DNA of 64,000 nt from Sphaerisporangium fuscum (GCF_018531465.1 NZ_JAHDTF010000027.1:107131-171130), one strand, 5' to 3'; positions 25,041 through 35,573 are shown, numbered from the stretch's first letter. Numbers and translations are program-made. The notes: generated by a model from the letters alone, not told the origin.

Positions 25041-25832
25041 CTAGCCCGACATTTCGCTAAAACGACAGATCTTAACGAACTCGGCCGGCTCAAGGCTCGC
25101 GCCACCGACCAGGGCTCCGTCGACATCAGGCTGGGCCATGATACCCGCGACGTTGTCGGACTTGACCGACCCACCGTAAAGGATACGCACGGTGGTGGCC
25201 ACCTCGGCGTCGTACAGCTCGGCGAGTCGTGCCCGCAGGGCCTCGCACACCTCCTGGGCGTCCTCGGGTGTGGCCACCTCGCCGGTGCCGATCGCCCAGA
25301 CCGGCTCGTAGGCGACGACCAGCGACTTCGCCTGGTCGGTCTTCACGTCGTTCAGCGCCGCGTCGAGCTGCGAGACGGTGTAGGCGACGTGGCCACCGGC
25401 CTGGCGCACCGGAAGGCCCTCGCCCACGCACAGGATCGGCGTGAGCGAGTGCCGGTAGGCCGCCTGCACCTTGGCGTTGACGACCTGGTCGTCCTCGCCG
25501 TGGTGCTGGCGGCGCTCGGAGTGCCCCGCCAGCACGAAGGTGCAGCCCAGCTTCGCCAGCATCGACCCCGACACCTCACCGGTGTAGGGCCCGCTGTCGT
25601 GCATCGACAGGTCCTGCGCGCCGTACTCGATGCGCAGCTTGTCGCCGTCGACCAGGGTCTGCACGCTGCGCAGATCGGTGAACGGCGGCAGCACCGCTAC
25701 CTCGGTGCGGTCGAAGTCCTTGTCGGTCAGCGTGAACGCCAGCTTCTGGACGTGTGCGATGGCCTCGAGGTGATTGAGGTTCATCTTCCAGTTGCCGGCC
25801 ATGAGCGGCTTGCGGGCGGCGGCGGTGCTCAT
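25041..25832 (-). CDS. tpiA: Triosephosphate isomerase
   Basis: It interconverts dihydroxyacetone phosphate and glyceraldehyde-3-phosphate. The 263-residue protein has the catalytic Lys in AGNWKMN, the His in LAGHSERR and the Glu in VAYEPVWAIGTG, and the phosphate-binding ILYGGSVKSDN. The ATG at 25832 lies seven bases after the pgk stop, so the two are translated together. Confidence 0.97.
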   Translation of the reverse strand: MSTAAARKPLMAGNWKMNLNHLEAIAHVQKLAFTLTDKDFDRTEVAVLPPFTDLRSVQTLVDGDKLRIEYGAQDLSMHDSGPYTGEVSGSMLAKLGCTFVLAGHSERRQHHGEDDQVVNAKVQAAYRHSLTPILCVGEGLPVRQAGGHVAYTVSQLDAALNDVKTDQAKSLVVAYEPVWAIGTGEVATPEDAQEVCEALRARLAELYDAEVATTVRILYGGSVKSDNVAGIMAQPDVDGALVGGASLEPAEFVKICRFSEMSG

Positions 25833-25839
25833 GGGTCGC

Positions 25840-27026
25840 TCAGTCCTCCAGGGCGGCGAGTCCGGGCAGGGTCTTGCCCTCCAGGTATTCGAGGCTGGCC
25901 CCTCCACCGGTGGAGATGTGGGAGAAGCCGTCCTCCGGGAGGCCGAGCTTACGCACCGCGGCGGCCGAATCGCCACCACCCACGACGGTGAAGGCGTCCG
26001 AGTCGATGAGCGCCTGCGCGACGGCGCGGGTGCCGCCGGAGAACGCGTCGAACTCGAACACGCCCATCGGGCCGTTCCAGAAGACGGTGGCCGCGTCGGC
26101 CAGCTTGCCGGCGAACAACTCGCGCGTCCTCGGCCCGATGTCGAGGCCCTCGCGGTCGGCCGGGATGGCCGTGGCCTCGACCACCTCGTGCTCGGCGTCC
26201 TCGGCGAACTCGGTGGCGGCCAGCACGTCGACCGGCAGCACCAGCTCGACGCCGCGCTTGTCGGCCTCGGCGATGAAGCCGCGCACCTGGTCGAGCTGGT
26301 CCTCCTGCAGCAGCGACCTGCCGACCTCGTTGCCCTGCGCCTTCAGGAAGGTGTAGGCCATGCCGCCGCCGATGAGCAGGCGGTCGACCTTGCCGAGGAG
26401 GTTGGCGATGACGCCGAGCTTGTCGGAGACCTTCGCGCCGCCGAGCACGACGACGTACGGCCGGGCGGGCTCCTCGGTGAGCTTCTTGAGGACCTCGACC
26501 TCGGCCACGGTCAGGCCGCCCGCCGCGTGCGGGAGGCGCTTGGGCACGTCGTACACGCTGGCGTGCTTGCGGTGCACCGCGCCGAACCCGTCGCCGACGT
26601 ACAGCTCGGCGAGCGAGGCCAGCTTGTCGGCGAACGCGCCGCGCGTCTCGTCGTCCTTGGACTCCTCGCCCGGCTCGAAGCGGAGGTTCTCCAGGAGCGC
26701 GACCTCGCCGTCGGCCAGGCCCTCGGCGACGGCCCTGGCCGAGTCGCCGACGACGTCGGAGGCGAACGCCACCGGGCGGCCGAGCAGCTCGCCGAGCCTC
26801 GCCGCCACGGGGGCCAGCGAGAACTCCGGAGCGACCTTGCCCTTCGGGCGGCCGAGATGGGCGCAGACGATCACACGCGCGCCTCGGCCGGCGAGGTCGG
26901 AGATCGTCGGCACGGAGGCGCGGATGCGGCCGTCATCGGTGATGGTGTCCCCGTCGAGGGGGACGTTCAGGTCGGCGCGCACCAGGACGCGCCGACCCTT
27001 CACGTCGAGAGAGTCGATGGTCCGCA

Positions 27027-27027
<1 letters not shown>
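25840..27027 (-). CDS. pgk: Phosphoglycerate kinase
   Basis: It makes ATP from 1,3-bisphosphoglycerate. The 395-residue protein has the N-terminal VRADLNVPLDG, the substrate His in ICAHLGRPKG, the Lys region VVLGGAKVSDKLGVI, the acidic NGPMGVFEFDAFSGGT and the nucleotide loop VGGGDSAAAV. The start codon shares one base with the gap stop (TGATG), which indicates coupled translation. Confidence 0.97.
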
Positions 27028-28031
<1,004 letters not shown>

Positions 28032-28408
28032 GGAAACGGATCTCCCTCGAACGTCGAGCGCCGGCTCGTGCCGGCGCCGTGGCGGGCTGAAACCTCAGAC
28101 AACCTTACCGGGCGGCAATTGGTGTAGACCACGTGGCCATGCCGTTTCTCACGCCCTGGACAGGGGGATGGCATCGGCGCTGGTCACGCCGTCTCCCGGC
28201 CGCCCGCGCGTCCCTGGTCCGGCGCCCCGCAACGCCCCGTCCGGCGCCCCCTCGGGCTCCCCGCCGCCGCCCCCCGGGTGACGCCGTCCCGCCCGCTGGG
28301 CCTTCCGGTCGCGCCGCGCCGGCGCCGGCCTCCCCCGGGGCCGTTCTCCGCCGCTCCGGCGACGGCCCCGTGCCCGGCCGGCGTGGAGTCAGGCGGGCTC
28401 AGGCTGGC
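28032..28408. other. Gene-free stretch upstream of gap
   Basis: Of these 377 bases, about the first 110 next to gap hold its likely promoter (minus-strand TAAGGT at 28102-28107) and a dre-like site. The rest is C-rich and I see no gene, RNA or strong hairpin in it. Confidence 0.6.
28120..28131. promoter_or_regulatory. dre-like (DasR-type) site upstream of gap
   Basis: TGGTGTAGACCA differs at one base from the core TGGTCTAGACCA of Streptomyces DasR-responsive elements. It falls over the position expected for the -35 element of the gap promoter. DasR is a GntR-family regulator of amino sugar and central carbon genes. Its use here is inference. Confidence 0.45.
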
Positions 28409-28903
28409 TCAGGCGGCGACCTTGTCCAGGAACGCGAAGAGGTTGGCGCGGGTGCGCTCTATCTGCTCCTCCACGGTGAGGGACTCCTCGAAGCGCCCGC
28501 CGGGCTCGGGGGTCTTCTTGCCCCGCACATACAGGGAGCACGCCAGGTCGGTGCACATGTACACCCCCACCGAGTTGCCCTGCCGCCCCGCCTCACCCGT
28601 CCTGCGGGCGGTCATCAGGGAGACGCCGTTCCCCGGGTGGGTGGTCAGGCACAGCGAGCACATGCCCCGGTGGAGCTGGGTGCGCTGCTGGGCGGGGAAC
28701 CGCAGCGCCACGCCGATCAGTTCGCCGCCGCGCTCGGCGACGAGATAGCTGCGGTCGAGCGCCGCGGGGTCCCGCCACCCCAGGAAGTCCAGGTCGTCCC
28801 ACGGCCTCGTCGCCAGGTCGCGCGGCACCGCCAGGCGCTTGGCCTCTCCTTTGGAGCAGTTGACGAACGACGCGCGGATATCTTTCTCGGACAGAGACTG
28901 CAT
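28409..28903 (-). CDS. FBP-family protein with treble-clef zinc finger (FusB-like)
   Basis: A 164-residue protein whose C-terminal half is a zinc finger of the FBP type, with Cys in GMCSLCLTTHP and MCTDLACSLYVRG. Distant relatives include FusB/FusC, which bind elongation factor G and rescue it from fusidic acid. Whether this one binds EF-G is not shown. The ATG at 28903 begins QSLSEKDIRASFVN. It is divergent from a TetR-type gene, with the arms CCTAGA and TCTAGG between them. Confidence 0.82.
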   Translation of the reverse strand: MQSLSEKDIRASFVNCSKGEAKRLAVPRDLATRPWDDLDFLGWRDPAALDRSYLVAERGGELIGVALRFPAQQRTQLHRGMCSLCLTTHPGNGVSLMTARRTGEAGRQGNSVGVYMCTDLACSLYVRGKKTPEPGGRFEESLTVEEQIERTRANLFAFLDKVAA

Positions 28904-28921
28904 GGTCTGGAAGCTACAATT

Positions 28922-28957
28922 CCTAGACCTATTCGGCAACTGATTAATGGCTCTAGG
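28922..28957. promoter_or_regulatory. Inverted repeat between the FBP and tetR genes
   Basis: CCTAGA at 28922-28927 and TCTAGG at 28952-28957 are inverted copies within the 75-base divergent gap. They may be half sites for the neighbouring TetR-type regulator or overlapping promoter elements. Confidence 0.35.
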
Positions 28958-28978
28958 TTTACTGCGTGGAGGTGACGC

Positions 28979-29596
28979 GTGGCGCGTGCCGGTCTGACGA
29001 CGGATCGGGTGGTGAGGGCGGCGGCGGACCTGGCGGACTCCGTCGGATTCGAGAACGTCACAGTGTCGGCCCTGGCACGGAGTTTCGGGGTGAAGGACGC
29101 CAGCCTGTACTCGCACGTCAAGAACCTCCACGACCTGCGGATACGGGTCGCGCTGCTCGCCGCGACCGAGCTGGCCGACCGCATCTCGGCCGAAGTGGCG
29201 GGCCGGGCCGGCAAGGACGCCATGGTGGCGTTCGCCAACGCCTACCGGTCGTTCGCCCTGGAGCACCCCGGCCGGTACGCGGCGACCCAGATGCCGGTGG
29301 ACCCGGCCGTCTTCGCCGGTTCGGACGCCCTGGCGCGCAACGTCGAGGTCACGCACGCGATGCTGCGCGCGTACGGCCTGAAGGAACCCGACCTCACCGA
29401 CGCCGGCCGCCTGCTGCGCAGCACGTTCCACGGCTACGTCACCCTGGAGGCCAACGCCGGCTTCAACGCCCCCCGCCCCGTGCAGGCGTCCTGGGAACGC
29501 TCCCTGGACGCCCTCCACCTGGTCCTGCAGAACTGGCCGTCCGCGTCGGGCGGACCAACGTCACCCTCCGCGGACGAGAAGACGACCGGCGCCTGA
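28979..29596 (+). CDS. TetR family regulator with WHG-type C-terminal domain
   Basis: A 205-residue regulator. The helix-turn-helix spans about residues 8-52 with VSALARSFGVKDASLYSHVKNL, and the C-terminal domain has YRSFALEHPGRYAA and RSTFHGYVTLEANAGF, typical of the WHG (TetR_C_33-like) group. The start is a GTG at 28979 after GGAGG. It pairs divergently with the FBP gene and is the likely regulator of it. The pair interrupts the usual whiA-gap neighbourhood. Confidence 0.85.
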   Translation: MARAGLTTDRVVRAAADLADSVGFENVTVSALARSFGVKDASLYSHVKNLHDLRIRVALLAATELADRISAEVAGRAGKDAMVAFANAYRSFALEHPGRYAATQMPVDPAVFAGSDALARNVEVTHAMLRAYGLKEPDLTDAGRLLRSTFHGYVTLEANAGFNAPRPVQASWERSLDALHLVLQNWPSASGGPTSPSADEKTTGA

Positions 29597-29872
29597 GCGA
29601 CCGCGCCTCCCTGCGCGTCCCTGACCGCCCGCCGCGGCGCCGGCGCCCGACGTTCGGGGCGGCCCCACGGCCCGCCGGGCGGTCGACACCTGCCCGGCGC
29701 CTCCACCCCACCGCGCTACGACGCTTCCCTGAACGGCCCCGACCCGGCGGGCCGGAGCACGACCACCCGGCCCCCCACGCACCGTGGCGCTTGTCTCATC
29801 ATCGGCGCCGAACCGGCGGGGGTACGGCGAAGCCGGCCGCCGCGGTACGACGGCCGGGCCGGCGAGGTGCGG

Positions 29873-30853
29873 CTACGGGGCGAGCATGTCGGCGGTGAGA
29901 TTGGCGTCGGTGGCGGCGATGCCGAGGTCGGAGGCACGCTTGTCGGCCATGGCGAGCAGCCGCCGGATGCGGCCCGCGATGGCGTCCTTGGTGAGCGGCG
30001 GGTCGGCGATCTGGCCGAGCTCCTCCAGCGACGCCTGCTTGTGCTCGACGCGCAGCCGTCCGGCGATCACCAGGTGCTCGGGGGCGTCGTCCCCGAGGAT
30101 CTCCAGCGCGCGCTGCACCCGCGCCCCCGCCGCCACGGCGGCACGGGCCGACCTGCGCAGGTTGGCGTCGTCGAAGTTGGCCAGGCGGTGGGCGGTGGCC
30201 CGCACCTCGCGGCGCATCCGCCGCTCCTCCCAGGCCAGCACGCTGTCGTGGGCGCCGAGCCGGGTGAGCAGCGCGCTGATCGCGTCACCGTCGCGGACCA
30301 CCACGCGGTCGACCCCGCGCACCTCGCGCGCCTTGGCGTGGATCTTGAGCCGCCGGGCCGCGCCGACCAGCGCGAGCGCCGCCTCAGGGCCGGGGCAGGT
30401 CACCTCGAGCGACATCGAACGGCCCGGCTCGGTGAGCGAGCCGTGGGCGAGGAACGCCCCCCGCCACGCGGCCTCGGCGTCGCACGTCGCGCCCGACACG
30501 ACCTGGCGCGGCAGGCCTCGCACCGGGCGGCCGTGGTTGTCGATCAGGCCGGTCTGGCGGGCGAGGGCCTCGCCGTCGCGATACACGCGCACCACGTACC
30601 GTGATCCCTTGCGCAGACCGGCGGGCGCGAGGACCAGCACCTCGGCCTTGTGCCCGAACACCTCGCCGATGTCCTTGATCAGCCGCCGGGCGGTGGCGTT
30701 GGTGTCAAGCTCGGCCTCGATGACGATGCGCCCGCCCACGAGGTGAAGCCCGCTCGCGAACCGGAGCAACGTCGACACCTCCGCCTTGCGGCAGCAAGGC
30801 TTGAGCACCGCGAGCCGGCTCAGCTCGTCCTTCACCACACCGGTCATGGCCAT
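29873..30853 (-). CDS. whiA: Sporulation regulator WhiA
   Basis: WhiA is a conserved Gram-positive DNA-binding protein that, with WhiB, drives sporulation septation in actinomycetes. The 326-residue product starts AMTGVVKDELSRL, has a homing-endonuclease-like N-terminal domain (about residues 1-215) and a C-terminal helix-turn-helix (LGQIADPPLTKDAIAGRIRRLL near 290). The ATG at 30853 follows GGAGGA. It lies after yvcK in the conserved uvrC-rapZ-yvcK-whiA order. Confidence 0.96.
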   Translation of the reverse strand: MAMTGVVKDELSRLAVLKPCCRKAEVSTLLRFASGLHLVGGRIVIEAELDTNATARRLIKDIGEVFGHKAEVLVLAPAGLRKGSRYVVRVYRDGEALARQTGLIDNHGRPVRGLPRQVVSGATCDAEAAWRGAFLAHGSLTEPGRSMSLEVTCPGPEAALALVGAARRLKIHAKAREVRGVDRVVVRDGDAISALLTRLGAHDSVLAWEERRMRREVRATAHRLANFDDANLRRSARAAVAAGARVQRALEILGDDAPEHLVIAGRLRVEHKQASLEELGQIADPPLTKDAIAGRIRRLLAMADKRASDLGIAATDANLTADMLAP

Positions 30854-30991
30854 GTCGCTGTGTCCTCCCCCATACAGACCCGTCTCATGGTCGAAGCCGT
30901 CTCGGCCCACCGCGCGAGCGCGGGTCGCACCCGGCGCGGCTCCATCGGCCCCCGGCAAGTCTCTCGCACCCCGTGGGCGCGCTGACCAGGA

Positions 30992-32545
30992 TCAACGCTT
31001 CCCATGGAAAATCTCGTCCAGGACCGAGGCAAGGCGTCGTGCATCGTGCCTCGGCGAGCCGTCGGAGGCCGCGACATCGGCGAGCACGAGGCGGGCCCCG
31101 AGGGCGTCGGCCGCCTTCTCGAGCTCGTCGCGCTCCCCCACCACGACGCGATGATCGGCGAGCACCACGTCGATCGCCAGGTCAGGGGCGTGCTCGCGCA
31201 GCACCTGCAGATGCTTGCCCGCCGAGAAGCCGTCGGTCTCCCCGGGTTGCGCCGCGAGATTCAACGTCACCAGTCGGCGGGCGCCGGTGGTGTGGAGGGC
31301 CTCGGCGAGCCTCGGCACCTTCAGATGGGGCAGCACGCTGGTGAACCACGACCCGGGGCCGAAGACCACCCAGTCGGCCTCGCCCACCGCGGACACGGCC
31401 TGCGGGCAGGCGGGCGGATCGGCGGGCACCAGGGAGATCGCCTGCACGTTGCCGGGGGTCAGGGCGCACGCCACCTGGCCCCGGACGACCGTGACCCGCC
31501 CGTCGAGCTCGACCTCCGCCTCGATGTCGAGCGGGACCGACGCCATGGGAAGCACCCGGCCGTGCGCGCCGAGCAGGCGGCCCACCCAGTCGAGCCCCGC
31601 CACGGGGTCGTCCAGGAGTTCCCACAGAGCCACGATCAGGAGATTTCCGACGGCGTGCCCGTGCAACTCGCCCTCGCTGCGGAAGCGGTGCTGCACGACC
31701 CTGCTCCAGGTCTTCCCCCAGTCGTCGTCGCCGCACAGGGCCGCCAGCGCCATGCGCAGGTCGCCGGGGGGCAGCACTCCGAGCTCGCGCCTGAGCCGCC
31801 CGCTGGAGCCTCCGTCGTCGGCCACGGTGACCACGGCCGTCAGCCGGCTGGTCACCCTCCGCAGAGCCGACAGCGAGGCGTACAGGCCGTGCCCGCCGCC
31901 GAGCGCCACCACCCGCGGATCACCCTCCGCCGGCACGCCCACGCCCAAGGCCTCCTCCAACATCGCCGGCGACGCCGCCCTCCCGCCGGCCGCCCCCTCC
32001 TGCACGGCCCCGGCCATCAACTCCCTGTCAGGCCCTGCCGAAGACCCACCATCCCCCACGACGGCGACCGCCTCCAAGACAGGCCCCGTCAAAGGACGCC
32101 CCTCCCGCACACCGCCGAACAACTCCACGCCAGGCCCTACCGAAGACCCACCATCCCCCACAACGGCGACCGCCTCCGCGACAGGGCGTGCCGAAGGGGC
32201 GCCTTCCGGCCCAGGCGCTGAATGCCGCAGGGACGCGGCGGACTGTCCGGCGACGGCGGCCGGCTCACCGGTGGTGGGCGCCGCCGGCGCCCTCACCGCG
32301 TCAACGGGCACGTCGCCTCGCACCTCTCGCGCGGGCGAGCTCCGCTCACCGTCCAGAGCCTTCACCTCACGCTGCGTAGTGCCTACAGTACGCGCTGATC
32401 CGCCGGTTTCGTCGCCGGGCGAGCGATCGGTTTCGCCGGATGCGCCCGGAGCGTCGTCCTCCTCGATCCGTTCGCCGGAACGACTGTACAGCGGACCCTC
32501 ACCAGGCGCGGCGGCGGTGGTGAGGGTCCCGTTCGCCTCGCTCAC
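30992..32545 (-). CDS. yvcK: YvcK/CofD-like protein with a 200-residue N-terminal extension
   Basis: YvcK-type proteins bind UDP-sugars and influence cell wall synthesis and carbon flux. The conserved domain begins near residue 211 with RVVALGGGHG and has VADDGGSSGRLRRELG, HAVGNLLIVAL and FGPGSWFTSVLP. Before it is a low-complexity head in which residues about 121-176 repeat a VAVVGDGGSS-GP-EL unit twice. The ATG at 32545 overlaps the rapZ stop by four bases, supporting the long form. A GTG at 31942, after GGAGGAGG, would yield a normal-length protein. Confidence 0.88.
   Translation of the reverse strand: MSEANGTLTTAAAPGEGPLYSRSGERIEEDDAPGASGETDRSPGDETGGSARTVGTTQREVKALDGERSSPAREVRGDVPVDAVRAPAAPTTGEPAAVAGQSAASLRHSAPGPEGAPSARPVAEAVAVVGDGGSSVGPGVELFGGVREGRPLTGPVLEAVAVVGDGGSSAGPDRELMAGAVQEGAAGGRAASPAMLEEALGVGVPAEGDPRVVALGGGHGLYASLSALRRVTSRLTAVVTVADDGGSSGRLRRELGVLPPGDLRMALAALCGDDDWGKTWSRVVQHRFRSEGELHGHAVGNLLIVALWELLDDPVAGLDWVGRLLGAHGRVLPMASVPLDIEAEVELDGRVTVVRGQVACALTPGNVQAISLVPADPPACPQAVSAVGEADWVVFGPGSWFTSVLPHLKVPRLAEALHTTGARRLVTLNLAAQPGETDGFSAGKHLQVLREHAPDLAIDVVLADHRVVVGERDELEKAADALGARLVLADVAASDGSPRHDARRLASVLDEIFHGKR
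32019..32185 (-). repeat. 65-base direct repeat inside the yvcK 5' region
   Basis: Two 65-base copies at 32019-32083 and 32121-32185 match at 58 positions, with a period of 102 bases (34 codons). They encode the repeated VAVVGDGGSS unit of the YvcK head. The in-frame period means copies can be gained or lost without frameshift. Confidence 0.85.
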
Positions 32546-33654
32546 TCGCGGCCCACATCCCGATGGCTCACCTGCACCTCCATGCCCCGGTCGCGCAGCC
32601 GGCCGCCGATCTGCTCGGCCATGGCCACGCTGCGGTGCTTGCCGCCGGTGCAGCCGACCGCCAGGGTGGCGTAACCCTTGCCCTCGCGGACGTAACCGCC
32701 CGCCACCACCCGCAGGACCTCCTCGTAGGCGTCGAGGAACTCCTTGGCACCGGGCTGGTTCAGGACGTAGTCGCGCACCGGCGCGTCGAGGCCGTTCATC
32801 GGGCGCAGCTCGGGCACCCAGTGCGGGTTCGGCAGGAACCTGCAGTCGACCACCAGGTCGGCGTCGACGGGCAGGCCGTACTTGAACCCGAAGGAGACGA
32901 CGTTGACCCGCAGCCCCGGGCGGTCCTCTCCCCCGAAGAACGAGACGATCTTGCCGCGCAGCTCGTGCACGTTGAGGGAGGAGGTGTCGATGACCAGGTC
33001 GGCGTTGGCCCGTACCTCGCGCAGGATGCCGCGCTCCCTGGCGATGCCGTCGACCAGCCGCCCCTCGCCCTGCAAGGGATGCGGGCGCCGGACGTTCTCG
33101 AAACGGCGGACCAGCTCCTCGTCACTCGCCTCCAGGAACACCACCCGCACGCCGACGCCGCGCGCGTCGAGCCCCTCGATGGCGGTGTTGAGGTCGGTGG
33201 TGAAGGCGAGACTGCGCACGTCGACCACGGCGGCGACCTTGTCGGTGTCGAGGTTGACCCGCCCGGCCTCCTGCGCCATCGCGAACAGCATGCCCGGCGG
33301 CAGGTTGTCGATGACGAACCAGCCGAGGTCTTCCAGGGCCTTGGCCGCCGTGCTGCGCCCGGCCCCGGACATGCCCGTGACGATGACGAAGGCGGTCTCG
33401 CTCACCTCGCCTTTGCGCCCCACCGGCTCGCCGGGCACCTGCCTGACGGCCTCCTGATCGTGAGCACCACCGGCGTCGCGGCCCGGCGACTCCTCAGGCA
33501 AGGGCCGCGCACCACCGGCACCCTCGGTTCCGCCGAGCGGCGTCCCCGGGATGTCACCACTCATGGGATCGCCGCCGCTCGGGCCTGCCGGCTGCCTGGG
33601 CAACGGTCCCGAAGCCATATGTTCATTGCCGTTTCCGCTGATGTGATCGGTCAC
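32542..33654 (-). CDS. rapZ: RNase adapter protein RapZ
   Basis: RapZ-family nucleotide-binding protein; in E. coli it directs RNase E to a small RNA controlling GlmS, but its actinobacterial role is less clear. The Walker A motif is VTGMSGAGRSTAAK near residue 92. The Walker B-like FVIDNLPPGM follows, and the C-terminal domain has FGFKYGLPVDADLVVDCRFLPNP and VGCTGGKHRSV. The first 80 residues are a Gly/Pro-rich extension not found in shorter homologues. Four-base overlaps with uvrC and yvcK show coupling. Confidence 0.95.
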   Translation of the reverse strand: MTDHISGNGNEHMASGPLPRQPAGPSGGDPMSGDIPGTPLGGTEGAGGARPLPEESPGRDAGGAHDQEAVRQVPGEPVGRKGEVSETAFVIVTGMSGAGRSTAAKALEDLGWFVIDNLPPGMLFAMAQEAGRVNLDTDKVAAVVDVRSLAFTTDLNTAIEGLDARGVGVRVVFLEASDEELVRRFENVRRPHPLQGEGRLVDGIARERGILREVRANADLVIDTSSLNVHELRGKIVSFFGGEDRPGLRVNVVSFGFKYGLPVDADLVVDCRFLPNPHWVPELRPMNGLDAPVRDYVLNQPGAKEFLDAYEEVLRVVAGGYVREGKGYATLAVGCTGGKHRSVAMAEQIGGRLRDRGMEVQVSHRDVGRE

Positions 33655-35567
33655 GTGCTCTCCCCCTTCAGCGCCGCAACGATCGCCTCGGCCGTGGAAA
33701 GCCCGATGCCGGGAACCTCACGGATTTCGTCGACGGTCGCCCCTCGCAGCCGTTTGACGGATCCGAAGCGCTTGAGCAAAGCCTGCTTACGAGCCGAACC
33801 GAGCCCCCGAATGTCGTCCAGCGCGCTCTCGGTGACAGACTTCGCACGTTTTGATCGATGGTAGGTGATGGCGAATCGGTGAGCCTCATCGCGCACCCTT
33901 TGCAGAAGATAAAGCCCTTCGCTGCTTCGCGGCAGGATCACCGGCTGGTCGTCGCCCGGCAGCCAGACCTCCTCCAGACGCTTGGCCAGCCCGCTCACCG
34001 AGACGTCGTCGACACCCAGCTCGTCGAGCGCCCGCTGCGCCGCCGCCACCTGGGCCGGGCCGCCGTCGACCACGACGAGGTTGGGAGGGTAGGCGAACCT
34101 GCGCGGCTTGCCGGTCTCGGGATCGATCGGCTCGGGATCGAGCTCGCCGCTCTTGGCGCGCTCCTCCAGGTGCCGCTTGAAGCGCCGGTGGATCACCTCG
34201 TAGATCGAGGCGACGTCGCCCTGACCGGCCGTGCCCCGGATCGCGAAGCGACGGTATTCGCTCTTGCGTGCCAGGCCGTCCTCGAACACCACCATCGAGG
34301 CCACCACGTCGTCACCCTGCAGGTGGGAGACGTCGTAGCACTCGATGCGCAGCGGCGCCTGGTCGAGGTCGAGGGCGTCGGCGATCTCCTGCAGGGCGCG
34401 GCTGCGCGTGGTCAGATCGCTCGCCCGGCGAAGCTTGTGCTGGGCGAGCGACTCCTTGGCGTTGCGCTCGACGGTCTCCATCAGCGTCTTCTTGTCGCCG
34501 CGCTGTGGCACCCGCACCTCGACCCTGCCGCCGCGTTGCTCGCTGAGCAGCTCGTTGACGGCCTCGAGCTCGGGCGGGAGGGCGGGCACCAGGACCTCCC
34601 GGGGCACCGCCTCGGGCGCGACATCGCCGTACATCTGGAGCAGGAAATGCTCCACCAGCTCGCCCGGTGAGGCCTCCTCGACCTTGTCGACCACCCATCC
34701 GCGCTGGCCGCGGATGCGTCCGCCGCGGACGTAGAACACCTGGACGGCCGCCTCCAGCGGGTCTTCGGCGAGCGCGATCACGTCACAGTCGATGCCCTCG
34801 CCGAGCACCACGGCCTGCTTCTCGAGAGCGCGTTGCAAGGCCTGGATGTCGTCGCGCAGGCGCGCGGCCCGCTCGAACTCCTCGGCGGCGGCGGCCTCGC
34901 GCATCTCGCGCTCCAGCCGCTTGATGAACCGGCCGGTGTTGCCGGCCATGAAGTCGCAGAAGTCCTCGGCGAGGCGCTGGTGATCCTCCTCGCTGATCTT
35001 GCCGACGCAGGGGGCGGAGCACTTGTCGATGTAGCCGAGCAGGCACGGCCTGCCGATCTGGCCGGCCCGCTTGAACACGCCCGCCGAGCAGGTGCGCACG
35101 GGGAACACGCGCAGCAGCAGGTCGACGGTCTCACGGATGGCCCACGCGTGGGAGTAGGGCCCGAAATAGCGGGTGCCCTTGCGCTTGGCGCCGCGCAGGA
35201 CCTGGACCCGCGGGAACTCCTCGCTCATGGTCACCGCGAGGAACGGATAGGACTTGTCGTCCCGGTACTTGACGTTGAACCGGGGGTCGAACTCCTTGAT
35301 CCACGAATATTCGAGCTGGAGCGCCTCGACCTCGGTGCCGACGACGGTCCAGTCGACGCTCTGCGCGGTGGTGAGCATCGTCTGGGTGCGCGGGTGCAGA
35401 CTCGCGAAGTCGGCGAAGTAGGAGTTGAGCCGCTGCCGCAGGCTCTTCGCCTTGCCGACATAGATGACCCGGCCATGGTCATCCCTGAAGCGATAGACGC
35501 CAGGGGACTCGGGGATGGAGCCGGGCTCTGGCCTGAAACTCAGGGGGCTGTTAGCGGGTCTGGCCAC
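33651..35567 (-). CDS. uvrC: Excinuclease ABC subunit C
   Basis: UvrC makes both incisions around DNA lesions handed over by UvrA and UvrB. The 638-residue protein has the GIY-YIG domain at the start (PGVYRFRDDHGRVIYVGKAKSLRQRL), the UVR helix pair near 205-240, the RNase H-like C-nuclease with IECYDVSHLQGDD, and a C-terminal helix-hairpin-helix (IREVPGIGLSTAEAI). The start GTG at 35567 lies six bases after a TAGGCT element, so the transcript is probably leaderless. That promoter fits the RecA-NDp pattern. Confidence 0.96.
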   Translation of the reverse strand: MARPANSPLSFRPEPGSIPESPGVYRFRDDHGRVIYVGKAKSLRQRLNSYFADFASLHPRTQTMLTTAQSVDWTVVGTEVEALQLEYSWIKEFDPRFNVKYRDDKSYPFLAVTMSEEFPRVQVLRGAKRKGTRYFGPYSHAWAIRETVDLLLRVFPVRTCSAGVFKRAGQIGRPCLLGYIDKCSAPCVGKISEEDHQRLAEDFCDFMAGNTGRFIKRLEREMREAAAAEEFERAARLRDDIQALQRALEKQAVVLGEGIDCDVIALAEDPLEAAVQVFYVRGGRIRGQRGWVVDKVEEASPGELVEHFLLQMYGDVAPEAVPREVLVPALPPELEAVNELLSEQRGGRVEVRVPQRGDKKTLMETVERNAKESLAQHKLRRASDLTTRSRALQEIADALDLDQAPLRIECYDVSHLQGDDVVASMVVFEDGLARKSEYRRFAIRGTAGQGDVASIYEVIHRRFKRHLEERAKSGELDPEPIDPETGKPRRFAYPPNLVVVDGGPAQVAAAQRALDELGVDDVSVSGLAKRLEEVWLPGDDQPVILPRSSEGLYLLQRVRDEAHRFAITYHRSKRAKSVTESALDDIRGLGSARKQALLKRFGSVKRLRGATVDEIREVPGIGLSTAEAIVAALKGEST

Positions 35568-35573
35568 ACTGAA

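Noticed and set aside
30992..31939. yvcK annotated only as the short form
   Set aside because: The four-base overlap with rapZ and the uninterrupted in-frame repeats favour the long form, so I kept 32545 and noted the internal start.
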